Source: Odiellus spinosus
Lineage: Eukaryota; Arthropoda; Arachnida; Opiliones; Phalangiidae
Length of the DNA: 64,000 nt
Direction of reading: 5' to 3'
Assembly (NCBI GenBank): GCA_963920705.1
Contig: OY987227.1
Span: forward strand, 12,193,602 to 12,257,601
A program made the position numbers and the translations under genes. Each line of letters opens with the position of its first letter. Position 1 is the stretch's first letter. Under the pieces are notes generated by a model, which saw only the letters and a program-made list of their open reading frames with translations, searched no databases and was not told the origin of the DNA. Shown piece after piece: positions 1 to 20,490 of this stretch.

Positions 1-11
1 CAATCTGTACC

Positions 12-3000
12 TGTAAAGTAAATGACCCATTAAAGTACTTTTTCCAGCATCAACGTGACCAATTACGACTAAATTTATAAGAGGTTTTCCACTCATACGC
101 TCCTTAGCGTAAGCTTCTTCAGGGTTTGCTTCGGAAAACTTTGGTCTAATATTAGATAAAAAAATCATTATTGAAAGTTTCGTCCAATAAGTTTAAATAA
201 AATATTACCGTCTATTTTGAGTATTATCTACTTGATCAACTTCTACACCGGCAGGAGATGGTGACCGACTTTTAGTACGATTTGGTTTCACCGGATTTAA
301 ATGTTTGGAATTGCTTCATGATACGAGGGTTAAAAATGTACTTTAATTTTTTGCGAGTACTTGGATAGGTGTGATTTAATACTATTATTTTCTCCCCTTA
401 AACTATACCCAATCTAATTCAGATCAAAATAAAAAATAAAATTACATATTATCATTTGGTGAAACACTAGAGGCTTCGGAAGACTTCTCATTCTCGGCAG
501 GTTGTACAATTACCGTCGTTATTTGTGGGATTTCTTTCTCAGATTCAGTTGCATCCTCCAGAATAGTTGGTTTAACTAATTAAATTAAGTTTTAATTTCA
601 TAATTTTTTGAAAAAATATATATTGGATGAATTATTTCTAAGACTAGCAGGATTTCACCTGAATCTCTAAATGCTTGAAACTGTTTCTCTTTCATAACAT
701 CATCTGGGGATGGTGTCAAAAAATCAAATGTGGGAATGGCTTTATTTCGCTCTTTCAAATGTTGAAAAATTGAAATTTTGGGAGAGATTCTTACGCGAAA
801 CTTCATACATAAAATGTAGCCAAAAACCGAGGGATATTTAATTATCGGTTTCTCAGATTTCTTTAAAGTTTCGAATCTAGGAGTGTTAAAAAATGCGGAA
901 ATATCGTGTTTAGTCGTAGTCCATCCGTAATATTTAACTCCCTCGTCCCTAAGAGGCGAATGACAATTTGATTTTACGGGACTGAGTAAATGGCTAAAGG
1001 TGTTAGGTAAGGGCACATTTTTATCTACTCTTTCTAAGTGTTGTTTAGCCAAGTCCGCCAGTGTTAAGGAAGGTACTGCGGTCAAAACGGAAGGACTAGG
1101 CAGGACTTTCAGGCCATGGAATAAAATGTTTTGATTTAATGCATTTGGGAAATTATTTTGTTTTGCCAAGTCAGGAATATATAAAGCAGGCATTTTGGAA
1201 TTGCCAATGTTTGAGCTATTTGGGGAGGGTTTGCATCTTTGTTTCGCTAAATCAGCTAGTGACATAGCTGGTTTCGAATTCTCAGAATGTACGTAAAATG
1301 TGGGTTTTGAACTAGCACTTAGGATAGAACTGGTAGAAGTTTGTGGAAATAGTTTTGCCAAACTTATGCTATCCGATTGAGACTTTTTGGCATCATTATC
1401 ATTATGTTGAGGTTGGTTCGTTAAAAAGCCTCTATTGCTGCTATTATTAAAGTTAAGGTTTGAAGTTGATAAATTTTGATCATTATCAGCACTGATTCGT
1501 AAAATGTTATTTGAAACTGGTTCTTGGGACGCTTTTCCGAGATTTATACTACTTCCACCAGGTGTAGCGTTCTTAGAAGCTAGTTTCTTAATAAATTCAT
1601 TGAGGCTGTCTGACTCAATACCTTCCGTTTCTCTACTAATACAAGCATCAGATTTATAAAGGCTATTTTTATCTTTTGATAATTGAATCAAATTTGGGGA
1701 TTGGGGTTTAAAACTAGTCAAATTAAAATTGCCACTATTACTACTAATGTTAAGCTTTGAAGTTCGTAAATTTTGATCATTACTAGCACTGATTCGTAAA
1801 ATGTTATTTGAAACTGGTTCTTGGGAAGATTTTCCGAGATTTATACTATTTTCACCAGGTGTAGAGTTCTTAGAAGCTAGTTTCTTAGTAAATTCATTGA
1901 GGCTGCCTGACTCAACATCTTCCGTTTCTCTACTAATACAAGCATCAGATTTATAAAGGCTATTTTTATTTTTATCTTTTGCTAATTGAGTAAAATTGGG
2001 GGATTGGGGTTTAAAACTAGTCAAACTAAATTCTTACCTTACCAAAATCAAAATTAAGCCATTTTTACAAGTTTGATATTCATATAAAAAAAAAAAAAAA
2101 ATGTCAATAAGATTTTTGCCTTTTGGAAGATAGAAAAATACAAATTATAATTTTAAGATGTCAACAAACCTGCTCTTTCTTTTTTGGCACGTTGTGGCTT
2201 CGCTTGTTCATTAGCTACATTGATTAAATTATATTTAACGCAATTAGCCTCAGAAATATAAGATTTCTTTTAACGCTTACCAAAAGCTTGTGAAAGAACA
2301 GCGTTTAATGATTTTTCCAAGTCGTACATGTTTTCCACAGCTGCTTTAATTAATGCCCCTTCCAAAACAGTTTCCCCAACAACATTTTGCATTTCTTCCA
2401 CGCAACTCCTTAATTTGGCTAAAGAATGGTGGAAACATTTTCAGATTAGGAGGAATTAAAAATGACTCATTAAACTCTATGCCAATTTTGTAATCATTTA
2501 CCTTCATCAACCTCGCTTAAGTTTTTTGGATATTCGGTGACACTCGCTGCTCTTTTACGAGGTGAATCTTTATCGTCATAAGATTCACAAGATTCTTCCT
2601 CTTCAGGAATTTCATTGTTTCCTTCAGTGGCCAAATATGACGACATTGAATGGGCCTTTCCATCACGATTATACATAAACTCCGCAGCTATTCAAAAAGT
2701 GTACAAATGAACTTGAAAAGTTGAATTGAATGGATGATTATATTTTTACCTGTACTCGGAGAAATACACATTTCGTCTTCAACTGACTGACCGTACACAT
2801 CGTAATACGTGTCATACTCTAAAAATAAACAAAACATTATTAATATAAATCGTGTTTTTTAAATTCATAATTTTTGTAAACAAGTTAAAACAACTAAAGC
2901 CTGGACTTCTTTACTAAGCCTTGGTTAACTTTAAGATGCACTTCCAGTTTCATATTTACACAATATGCTTACCTTCATTATAATTCATAGCCCTTACATT

Positions 3001-3015
3001 TCGATGACGAGACAT
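12..3015 (-). CDS. HBS1L: HBS1-like translational GTPase, 3' end outside window
   Basis: HBS1L is a cytosolic eRF3/eEF1A-family GTPase that works with Pelota to rescue stalled ribosomes. The start exon at 2973-3015 encodes [14 protein letters not shown], followed by an exon near 2755-2820 with [18 protein letters not shown]; this is the characteristic HBS1 N-terminal domain. It continues through exons near 2505-2690 and 2283-2420 ([20 protein letters not shown], conserved in the family) and a linker exon ending at 2169. Exons near 449-570 and 210-300 give a Ser/Pro-rich linker. The last visible exon (12 to about 165) contains the G1 P-loop in [21 protein letters not shown] donor GTACAG follows at position 10, so most of the GTPase domain lies beyond the left edge. 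The gene is divergent from TRNAU1AP. Phase is consistent from the linker exon to the exon at about 565 (both phase 1). Confidence 0.93.
585..2025 (-). CDS. SKI7-like alternative terminal exon of HBS1L
   Basis: This is a single long open exon inside the HBS1L gene, about 479 codons, ending in its own stop at 585. It lies between the N-terminal HBS1 exons and the GTPase exons, where animals place the alternative 3' exon that makes the short SKI7-like isoform bridging the exosome and Ski complex (established for vertebrate HBS1L). Seen here: a tandem internal duplication of about 101 residues (303 bp period; for example [10 protein letters not shown] occurs twice), three copies of a LADLAKQ-type motif, and near the C-terminus [12 protein letters not shown], like the conserved Ski7-type segment. 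No ATG opens the frame; an acceptor TTTAG lies just upstream (exon start 2025). That acceptor gives a different phase from the preceding linker-exon donor (phase 1), so another donor or a mini-exon is needed. Function is inferred from position and motifs. Confidence 0.75.
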
Positions 3016-3761
3016 AATGTGAATATTTAATTTAAACTTTTTTATTCTTATATCATAATTTAAAGTTTAATGATAATAATATAAAATTTGAAATTAGGCA
3101 TACACATTCCCGTTTCCGTGTGAAGTTACTGAACGCGTCATTCGTCAATACATTAGCGTTGTCATATTCCACTGACCATGGACAAATTACATGGTAGACG
3201 GACCCATAGCTGTGGCATGGTTGGTATCCGAAAACGTCCGTGGGGCTGCGTTGAGTTAGAGAGAGAAGAGCCAACCTCCCACTCGGGTGGAAAGGGGGAT
3301 AGGAAATTCTCGAGGTAAACTGTTGTCACGTGGTCGCTAGCCAGCGCGTCTCATAAAGGATTCGTTTTACCCACGTGACAACATTTTACCACGAAACGTC
3401 TCTACCCCCGTTCTCCCAGAGTGGGAGTTTAGGCCGACGCAGTAGGAACCGCGTCGTCCCCACATTTCTTCTCCTTGTCTAATCCTCCTTGATACAGTAA
3501 ACCCTGACTTTAACTTCTCAATCCACGGCGCTGTGAAGTTCCGAGTCCCTCTTTAGTAGCTGGTCCATGTAATGACATAATTGGTCGGTGCCAATTGTTG
3601 ACATAAAGCGGGTCGATCGCTCTTTCGGTCGTCGTTGTTTTGCGGTAGCCATTTAACATTTTTAATTTAGTGAAGTAGTTAAATATATAATCATTATAAT
3701 TAACGGGTCAAATTACTAATATTGGTTTACGATAATCTAATAATAAAAGTAAAGCTTGGAA
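3016..3761. promoter_or_regulatory. Bidirectional HBS1L/TRNAU1AP promoter interval
   Basis: These 746 bases separate the HBS1L start codon (minus) from the TRNAU1AP start codon (plus). No protein-coding exon is seen. About a third is a MITE copy (3240-3491) carrying two CACGTG E-box hexamers, and the interval is clearly more GC-rich than the surroundings. Transcription start sites cannot be placed from sequence. Confidence 0.6.
3240..3491 (-). mobile_element. MITE copy 1, one terminus missing
   Basis: This is the reverse complement of the intact copy at 49799-50079, nearly identical over its whole length. Its right end carries the terminal inverted repeat (ends TCTAATCCTCCTTG). Its left end begins at GTGGGGCTGCGTTG, so the outer ~28 bases of that terminus are gone. 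Internally TTGTCACGTGG and CCACGTGACAA form an inverted pair. It sits in the shared promoter of HBS1L and TRNAU1AP. Confidence 0.9.
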
Positions 3762-6700
3762 ATGACTACTAACAAATTAAGCACATTGTGGATAGGAGAC
3801 GTAAGTTTTTGTCTTAACCAAGGCTTTTCCAAATATTGATTTGATTAGAATCTAATCATTAGAAATTGAATTGATTTTGATTGTACCAACATTAATTTTT
3901 TTCATTGAAATTGAATAATTCGAGTGTTTAAATTATTACATAGCTCGAACCCTACATGGATGAAACTTTTCTCAAACATTCCTTTACTTTAATGGGAGAA
4001 AACTTATTGACAGCCAAAGTGATCAGGAATCGATTTACAGGGTACTTAACGCAAGGTGCAACTATGGCATCTCCATTCTGAAATTAATACGTCTCATGCT
4101 TTCAGAGGAATGATGGGGTACGGTTTCTTGGATTTCGGAGACGAACCCACGTCCCTGAGGGTTTTGCATCGCTGCAATGGCAAAGTCATTCCAAACGCTT
4201 CACCAGTCAGATAATGTTTTTTATTTTCTAATTTCGCTGCTTTGCAAAATATCTTTTAACGAGAAATTAATCTTTTAATTAAAGCCAAAGAGATTTAAAT
4301 TAAACCACGCCACTTACGGAAAAGAAATTCCAGGAGTGTAAGCCAACCATTTATTTTCTCTCCAGTGTATTATAACGTAACATTTTGAAAGTCCTATTTA
4401 GAGTTTATACTCTTTAAAAAGCCCCTTAAAAAATGGATAAATTTCAAACATTATAGACGGGAATGGTCTTTATTTGTTGGAGATTTATCGGAGGATGTAG
4501 ATGATTTAGCTTTGTTCGTTGCTTTTTCTAATCGATACCCATCAGTTAAAGCTGCCAAAGGTAAAGATAACTAGTAGCGATTTTTATTAGCGCTTCTATT
4601 TTTATTTCCATGGGTTTTTGTTGGCTAAAAGTAGACTATCCTCACTTTTTTCAGTCGTTTTGGATCAGAATGGTGTTAGTAAAGGCTACGGGTTTGTCAG
4701 GTTCTTCAGTGAAACAGAGTACAACAATTCCCTTATTGAAGTGCAGAACACAGTTTTTGTCGGGTCAAAAACAGTTAGAGTCAGCATTGCGACACCCAAA
4801 AGGTTTTATAGCGCTATTTCAAATAGCCTTTTTTTATAAAGAGTATAAAAGATGGGTTGAGGGGCTAGTCTTTTAATGACCATGGTAATTTTGTTACAAA
4901 TATGTCTCTCTTGTTGTTTCAGCCGTTTGACGGAAACCAAAACTGCCCTGCCAGAGACTGTTACAAATACAGTAATTAGGTAAATGATTCTCCAAAGGGA
5001 GATTATGAAACATTGAAAGTAGTAGTTAATCTAATTATAGATTCCTTTAGAAAAGTAGATCCTCTTAAGTTAGAATGGTAGAACCAAATTTGAACTGATA
5101 TTTCTTCTAAATTGAGGGCATTATCGCCCTACTGCTTAGAATTGGGTACAAATGACAAATAAGGAAATAACGCGAAAGAAGGGTTTGTACTGGAAATGAG
5201 GCTAAAAGCTCTGAGAAGGCGCCACTTAAGCTACATGTTAGGGACAAAGGCGAGACTGAATGGGATAGTTTTGAACATTTATTTTCTAGGTTTGATGATG
5301 GATTCATTTATTTTAAAAATGTATCTCAAAACCATTTTATTATATGTTATATATATTATTGCCATATTGAAGATAGCGACCGCAGACTTCTTAGGTAAAA
5401 ACCATACCTAATTTCTCTTGGTTAATCCCGTTTAGCTACAGTATCAACTATCAGTTTAAGTACCTCTAAGCCAAAGGAAGGAAAATGCCATTTACATAGC
5501 TTGTAGGGATTCGGCCTAACTTATGAGGATCTATACAGGGTGACCAGACTTCATATTTTTTTCTTTCCCTTCCTATTATTTTTTTCTTCATTTACTCTTC
5601 TAATTTATTCACCACAACAGACTAGGAGTTTCTACCCTATGCTGGATTGAATGAACCCCCATGATGGGAATGCTGAAACGCTTTTTCCTTATCATTCCCA
5701 CACTCAGCCCGCCCCACTCTTTCCTTTTAAAATGTCTAATTATTTGGGCTATATGGTTTTCAGCTGCTAATTAAAACTAAGATTATTATAATAGGATACC
5801 TATCTTCTTAGATAAAGATGAATAACAAAACCTGGCATTCATAAATGTTACTGAAAACGAACTGTGGCAAAAGTAGTAACAAAACCACATGCTCGTCTGC
5901 ATTCACTGTTGGAGAATTCCTGATGAATGCCTGCTTTTGTTATTCATTAAGATAGGTGTCCATTTTTAATAGTTCTAGGTTGAAAGCGGAGTTTCTATTC
6001 TATATTTTCTCATAATTATATTATTTTTCTTTTAATTCGCCTCCTAAACTCCTATTTATCCTATAAAAAATTCAAGTCACCCTGAGTCTATTTCCTCGAG
6101 AAATAGTTTTGAAAAACCTGAAATTATGAAAAGAAAAAATAATAGGTTTTCTTCCCATAGCTCTGTAACTAGCGGAGGTTCGGCTACATCCCCAGCCGCT
6201 GTTCAACAAACTGCTGCTCAATATTATGCCCAAAGTTACGGTTATGATTATAGTTCGTACTATCAAGCATATTATCAACAGCAACAACAGCAGCAGCAAC
6301 AACAACAAGCGCAACAGCAATATTATGGCTATAGTTACGACCCAACTACTCAATATTATGACTATTCGCAGCAAATGGCTTCGGTAAATCCTCACTGTAC
6401 ATTCCAAAAATAATAAAAAACAATTATGTATTTCTAAAATATTATCTTAATTTAGTATTATGATACGAGCAATTACGAGGTGCCAGATATGCCACCAGTT
6501 GAAAATAAAGTAGTTCAGGATAATGTTCTTGAAGGTAGGTCTTTCGTATATATAGAGAGATAGCTATTCCCCAGTCTTTACTATAAGCAAAATAAAGTCT
6601 AGGACAGGGCCATCAAGGAGGAACGGCTTTTGTGAGGGGAAAAACGTTTTGTAAAATTTAGTCCATCCATTTGACTATTTACTAGAGTATATAAACATAG

Positions 6701-7181
6701 TAGTATCCTGAGCCGCTACAAAATAATTTGCCTGCGGGTGCAAAGAGAGATAGTTTTTCCTCACTCAATCTATGCAAGTTAAGATTTTCCCAGTGAAAGA
6801 TTACCTTATCAAAATGAATTTTTATTGGCTGGCAATATCATGTATTTTCTACAGCCATGCTGGCCCATCTTGTCCTAGACTTTTTTGTTATTGCTTTTTC
6901 TTTAAGTTACCATTAAGTATCAATAAAAATTATTATAGAGCACGATACGCCTTTGGATATCGAACAACTTAATGCCGATACTATGGCCAGAAATGAAGTA
7001 AAAATTTCCTTAATATCAAAAGTTGATTAGCCTAAGCTAAATTACTCTTAATAATCAACTTTTGATATTAAAGTTATATTAATTTGTGTTAATTTTTCAG
7101 GAAGCCTACGTCTCTCTCGATACCTCTCGCTGGTTACCGACGGAAGGTTTAAATCCTCCTATGGTTACTGTTAAATTTTGA
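3762..7181 (+). CDS. TRNAU1AP: tRNA selenocysteine 1-associated protein 1 (SECp43)
   Basis: This is an RNA-binding protein associated with selenocysteine tRNA and selenoprotein synthesis. Eleven exons can be followed: 3762-3800, 3944-4041, 4106-4205, 4291-4337, 4457-4560, 4655-4802, 4923-4979, 6101-6383, 6466-6534, 6939-6997 and 7101-7181. RRM1 runs from TLWIGDLEPYMDE through VIRNRFTGGMMGYGFLDF. The linker has FKLNHATYGKEIP. RRM2 runs from SLFVGDLSEDVDD to VVLDQNGVSKGYGFVRF. A Tyr/Gln-rich segment with an uninterrupted Q11 run (CAG/CAA repeats about 6279-6310) follows. The C-terminus EAYVSLDTSRWLPTEG matches the family ending. The exon 3 donor (GTCAGA) is weak but joins correctly to PRFKLN. 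Its presence suggests that this lineage makes selenoproteins, although the gene can persist without them. Confidence 0.93.
7011..7070. repeat. 19-bp perfect inverted repeat in TRNAU1AP intron 10
   Basis: TAATATCAAAAGTTGATTA at 7011-7029 is followed after 22 bases by its exact reverse complement at 7052-7070. It lies 14 bases after the exon 10 donor and could fold into a hairpin in the pre-mRNA. Function unknown. Confidence 0.85.
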
Positions 7182-7951
7182 ATCACTCGAATATTATTTT
7201 GTACATCAGGTTAAAGGGCAATTTCACTGCAAAATAAAATTTCATTATTCGTCCTATTTTATTCGTTTTTTATTAGTTTTTTTTAACTGGTGGTTGATTG
7301 ATTTTTTTACACACCCCCTGCTAAACAACGACACAAAAAAAAGGTTTGACCATAGCCTAGTTCTTTCTTAATATAATTTAACTTTATCCTTAAATACTTA
7401 ACAAGACTTTTTTTTTTAATCCTTTAACTTAATGACTCTAAAACAATTTTTTTTAAGTTTAAACTCTAATCGTGCATAGATATTGCCATTACTATAGCAC
7501 CAATTTTCTATATTACCTCGGAATCTGAGTTAAATGGAATGTGTGAAGTTTCTTTTTTTAAACAACGCGCGCGCAATATTTGGGTTAAGATGGCACGATC
7601 CATTTACTCGGATTTTTAATCTTTTGGTAGTAATATCTTTTTCATTTTACGCTAAACCGCAATTAAATTCATAATTTTTTTTCTTCGTATTATACAATAA
7701 TATATATTACATTTCTGTACATTAGACGGACTTTTTTCGCTGATCGTAACTTTTATTTTTAATATGATTCCCCAATTTCTATCTTTTACGATGACTAGGG
7801 ATGGATAAACGTATTGAAATAAAAATTAGATTTTTTTTGGAATTTACTTTTGACTTCATTTTTTTAAGTCATTTTTGTTGCGGATTCGATTTATCCATCT
7901 CAGTTACTTTCTAATAGTTATTTTTTTCCTAAAATTTTTAAATCTACGAAC
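7182..7951. other. Converging 3' ends of TRNAU1AP and ARFGEF
   Basis: This is AT- and T-rich sequence between two convergent stop codons, holding the 3' UTRs of both genes. Several T runs and AATAAA-like words are present. No coding or repeat structure is recognised. Confidence 0.6.
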
Positions 7952-17137
<9,186 letters not shown>

Positions 17138-17608
17138 TTCGCCGGTGTTTGCTCTCTCTCGCATATTTAAAACTCTATTTAAACACTCATAATCGGATTA
17201 ACTTCCGCTTTTACTAGACGCCGACACTATTTTTCGATTAAAATCTTTGGGAAAAAAGTAATAAATTAGATAAAATATGAGAGCCACGGTTTCGGCGTGT
17301 CAACTCCAAGTTTCGCCATATTGAAAAATTTCTAAGGCTTCTTAATTGGTGACGTCACTGTAAGCGTAGGCGTCTTCAAGATAATTTTGGCGCTTTTTTC
17401 GAAATTTTACAGCCAAGCTGTGGATGGCCGGCCACGTTAAGCCTTGGCCGGGCCTAAAACCGAGTTTTACTAGTTTTTCCTCAAATAAACAAAACAAAAT
17501 TTAATTTTATAATAAAACCTTTAATCAAAACACGTTAACACACAGTCGTAAAGTTGCACAATGATTTATGAGGAAGACAAGGCCAAACTCCCCAAATTTT
17601 TTTTTTAG
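17138..17608. promoter_or_regulatory. ARFGEF upstream region
   Basis: This interval is between the ARFGEF start codon and the PPM1G stop codon, both minus. It must contain the ARFGEF promoter and 5' UTR and the PPM1G 3' UTR. It is moderately GC-rich near 17330-17460. No other feature is seen. Confidence 0.5.
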
Positions 17609-20490
17609 TTAATCCTTAACAGATTTTTCCAGGGAGGACTCTTCTTCCAATTTCATTTTCTTAATTTCGTTTTCCGCCTCTGTTTTCTCAGGTTCCCCTT
17701 CGGCGGAACGCTTCTTCAAATTATCCTCGGATTTTAGATTATGAAACTTTACAATGATGGCAGTCATGTTGTCGCACCCTGTACCATCCCCGTCAGTATC
17801 AGGGGCTAAACAATGATCAAATAGCTGCGATAATTAAGACAATTAGATTTTTACAATTATCTTTTAATGTTAAATTAACCACGGTGATTTAAAATATTTT
17901 AATTGAAAGAAAGTATCAGTCTAATTAAAATAAATTAAACACTTTAGAATTATATTTTCAAATGATTCAAATTATTACTTCTTCACAAATTTGGGAGAGC
18001 TTTTCGGTTTTATCAAGCCGTTCCTTTACAAAGTCAACAACTTCTTGACTCGACATAAAATTCCTTAAAATACAAATAGTTATTTTTTCCTTTTAAAATC
18101 AATCAAAATTTAACAAAATTTGGGTCAATTACCATATTCCATCGCAAGCTAGAATCATGAATTCATCTTTGTCAACGTCGATAGTGATTTGTTGAATATC
18201 AGGCAGAGCGGTAATCATTTGATCCCTTAATGGTATTTTTGAGTTTGATTTGTATACGTGATCCCCTTTAATAAAATAATTTATATTAGAATTACAATAT
18301 TGTCGAAATCACTTAGCACATTCTTAATTTACCAATAGCCCTGGAGAGATTGAGTCCTCCATTAACTCTTCCGTCGTAAGTAACTTTCCCTCCAGCAGCA
18401 TTAATTCTTTGCCTTTCAATATCATCTTCTGGTTTATGGTCAAAGGACATTTCAACCGCTTTACCTTCTCTGCACAGAACGCACCTAGAATCTCCAGCAT
18501 TGGCTACATACAGTTCATTTTTTCGTAGCAAGGCAACTACAGCCGTGCAACCACTGTCTTGTCCAGGCTATAAAAACAAAATAGAATCAAAAATCAATAA
18601 TAAAATTGATGTAAAACTTCAATATGGCTTGTTTACTTTTTCATGATCTGTTATAGACATATCAATGCCTTCGTTATCATCATCATCATCCTCCTCATCA
18701 TCATCATCATCTTCAATATCTTCTTCATCTTCGGTTGTATCATCTTCCTCAATTTTCTCGTTACTGGAGTCGCTGAGAATTGAAAAAAAAAAAATATCAA
18801 AATACTAGCAAAGGAAAAATTGCGAATTTGGATAGTTTTTTACCTATCAGCTCCTTCAAAATCTTCATCTTCACTCTCATCCCCCGAAGAAGATTCAGTA
18901 TCGTTGGAAGAAACCCAAGGATTACTTTTTTGTTTTTTTCCCGAACCACTTGCGGATGATGAAGAAACGGTACTAGAACAACTTGGCTGACCACTTTCAT
19001 CAATCTCTTCGGATTTCTTGGAGCTTTCGCCATTAAGGGTTGTTGAACTGACACCATCTTCACCCGTTTCGATGTCAGTTTTGGAATTTGAAGCGGAGGG
19101 TGTGGGCAATTGTTTGATAGCCGGTTTCGCGTAATCACTGCTGTCCACCGAATTGCAACATTCTTCGGGAATCTCATTTTCTTTCGTACTCGAATTTGAG
19201 CCACTTAGGACTTCGGAGCTTTTGTCCGAACTAGAAACACCATTTACATTAGTCGCTGATGGAACTTCAGAAGTCTTAGCTTCATTATCAACATTATTAA
19301 CTTCCGAGCTCGCAACTGCCGCGTCATTTTTCGAGTCTTTCTCTTTTTTGGATATACTATGTACCGCTTGATTTTGATTCAACTTCTCGGAACTGTCACT
19401 GGACTCCGACCCTCCGGATGACTTTTTAGCATGAAGCATAGGTGATTTGGGCTTTTGATCGTGATAACGAATAACGTGAGGCGCTATTCTTCTGGGGACG
19501 TTAGGTTTACTACAACCACTACTGCTACTACAACTGGCACTGTCCACTTCGGGTAGAGGTTCTGTTTCAGTATCAATGTCCGGGAAACTACTATAACGCG
19601 CCAAAACATCTTCAATTGGCATACGAGCTTCTTCGTGTAGCATTCTAGTATCATCTTCTAGCCACGGATGAAATAAAATTAGTACGCCAATTCTTGAGAG
19701 TCAAATGCCTCTAATTTCTCTTACCAGATTCATCAGCTGATGAACCAGATTGCATATCGGCGAATCTTTTGAGATCCGCAACAACTTCCGGTTTTGTTAA
19801 CGTACTGTCAAACTGCAGGAATGTTTCTTCTAACGCCTTCTTTATATTTCCTTCCTTGTAATTCGTAACCGAACGTAGATAATCTCCCAGATTTAAAGAG
19901 CAATACTTGGCCACCTCAGGTCCTATACACATTTACGCAATAAAACTCTCTGACAAGGACTAAATAAAAATTAAAATTGCATTACCTCCGTGCCCGTCAT
20001 AGACAGCGAAGAACGAGGTGTCAGTGTCAAAATCAAGTATAGCATTATGAGCGTCCTATAACACAGTTTAACACCATTGATTAAGCCCAAGATAGTACAC
20101 CTAGCATAAGGGCCCAAGTACTCGAGCGAGTTATTGTAAATTCGGTAACTTATCTATCTCAAAATCAACTAATTGCCCACGACATAAAAGATCTAAGAAA
20201 TTTGAAAAGCTTATAAACTACACTTCGAATCAAATAAAGAGACGACTTGTCAACAAAATATTTGTAAACCATTTTAAGCTTTTGCGGGCCCCATTCAACC
20301 CATTGGCAATTTCAATTTGGCATTGCAAATTAGGCGTAATTCTAAGCCTCGGTTTGAAAAGGAATTTTTTTATTCGAACCTCTTGGGATATTCTCCAGCC
20401 TTGCATGGAAGAGAGGCCATAGGCGATACGATCCGATTTCTCATCGGTAGAATCCTTGTCCACGATAGGACTAGAAAGATAGGCTCCCAT
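17609..20490 (-). CDS. PPM1G: Protein phosphatase 1G (PP2C gamma), Mg/Mn-dependent
   Basis: This is a nuclear PP2C-family Ser/Thr phosphatase linked to spliceosome assembly and histone dephosphorylation in animals. The start exon encodes [20 protein letters not shown] and [14 protein letters not shown], the family N-terminus with the myristoylation-type glycine. The exon at about 19986-20055 gives [16 protein letters not shown] and the metal-binding VYDGHGG. A long low-complexity Ser/Glu/Asp insertion (about 18840-19640) and an Asp-rich run encoded by TCATCATC repeats (18676-18716) form the acidic domain typical of PPM1G. The second catalytic half gives [33 protein letters not shown], the metal aspartate in LACDGIWNF, and [12 protein letters not shown]. 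The C-terminus is basic then acidic and stops at 17609. All metal-coordinating aspartates that can be checked are present. Confidence 0.95.

Noticed and set aside
3053-3274. 73-codon minus-strand frame next to the HBS1L start
   Set aside because: Runs through the promoter and into the MITE; no homology.
19153-19371. Plus-strand frame opposite PPM1G
   Set aside because: Shadow of the Ser/Glu-rich coding exon on the minus strand.
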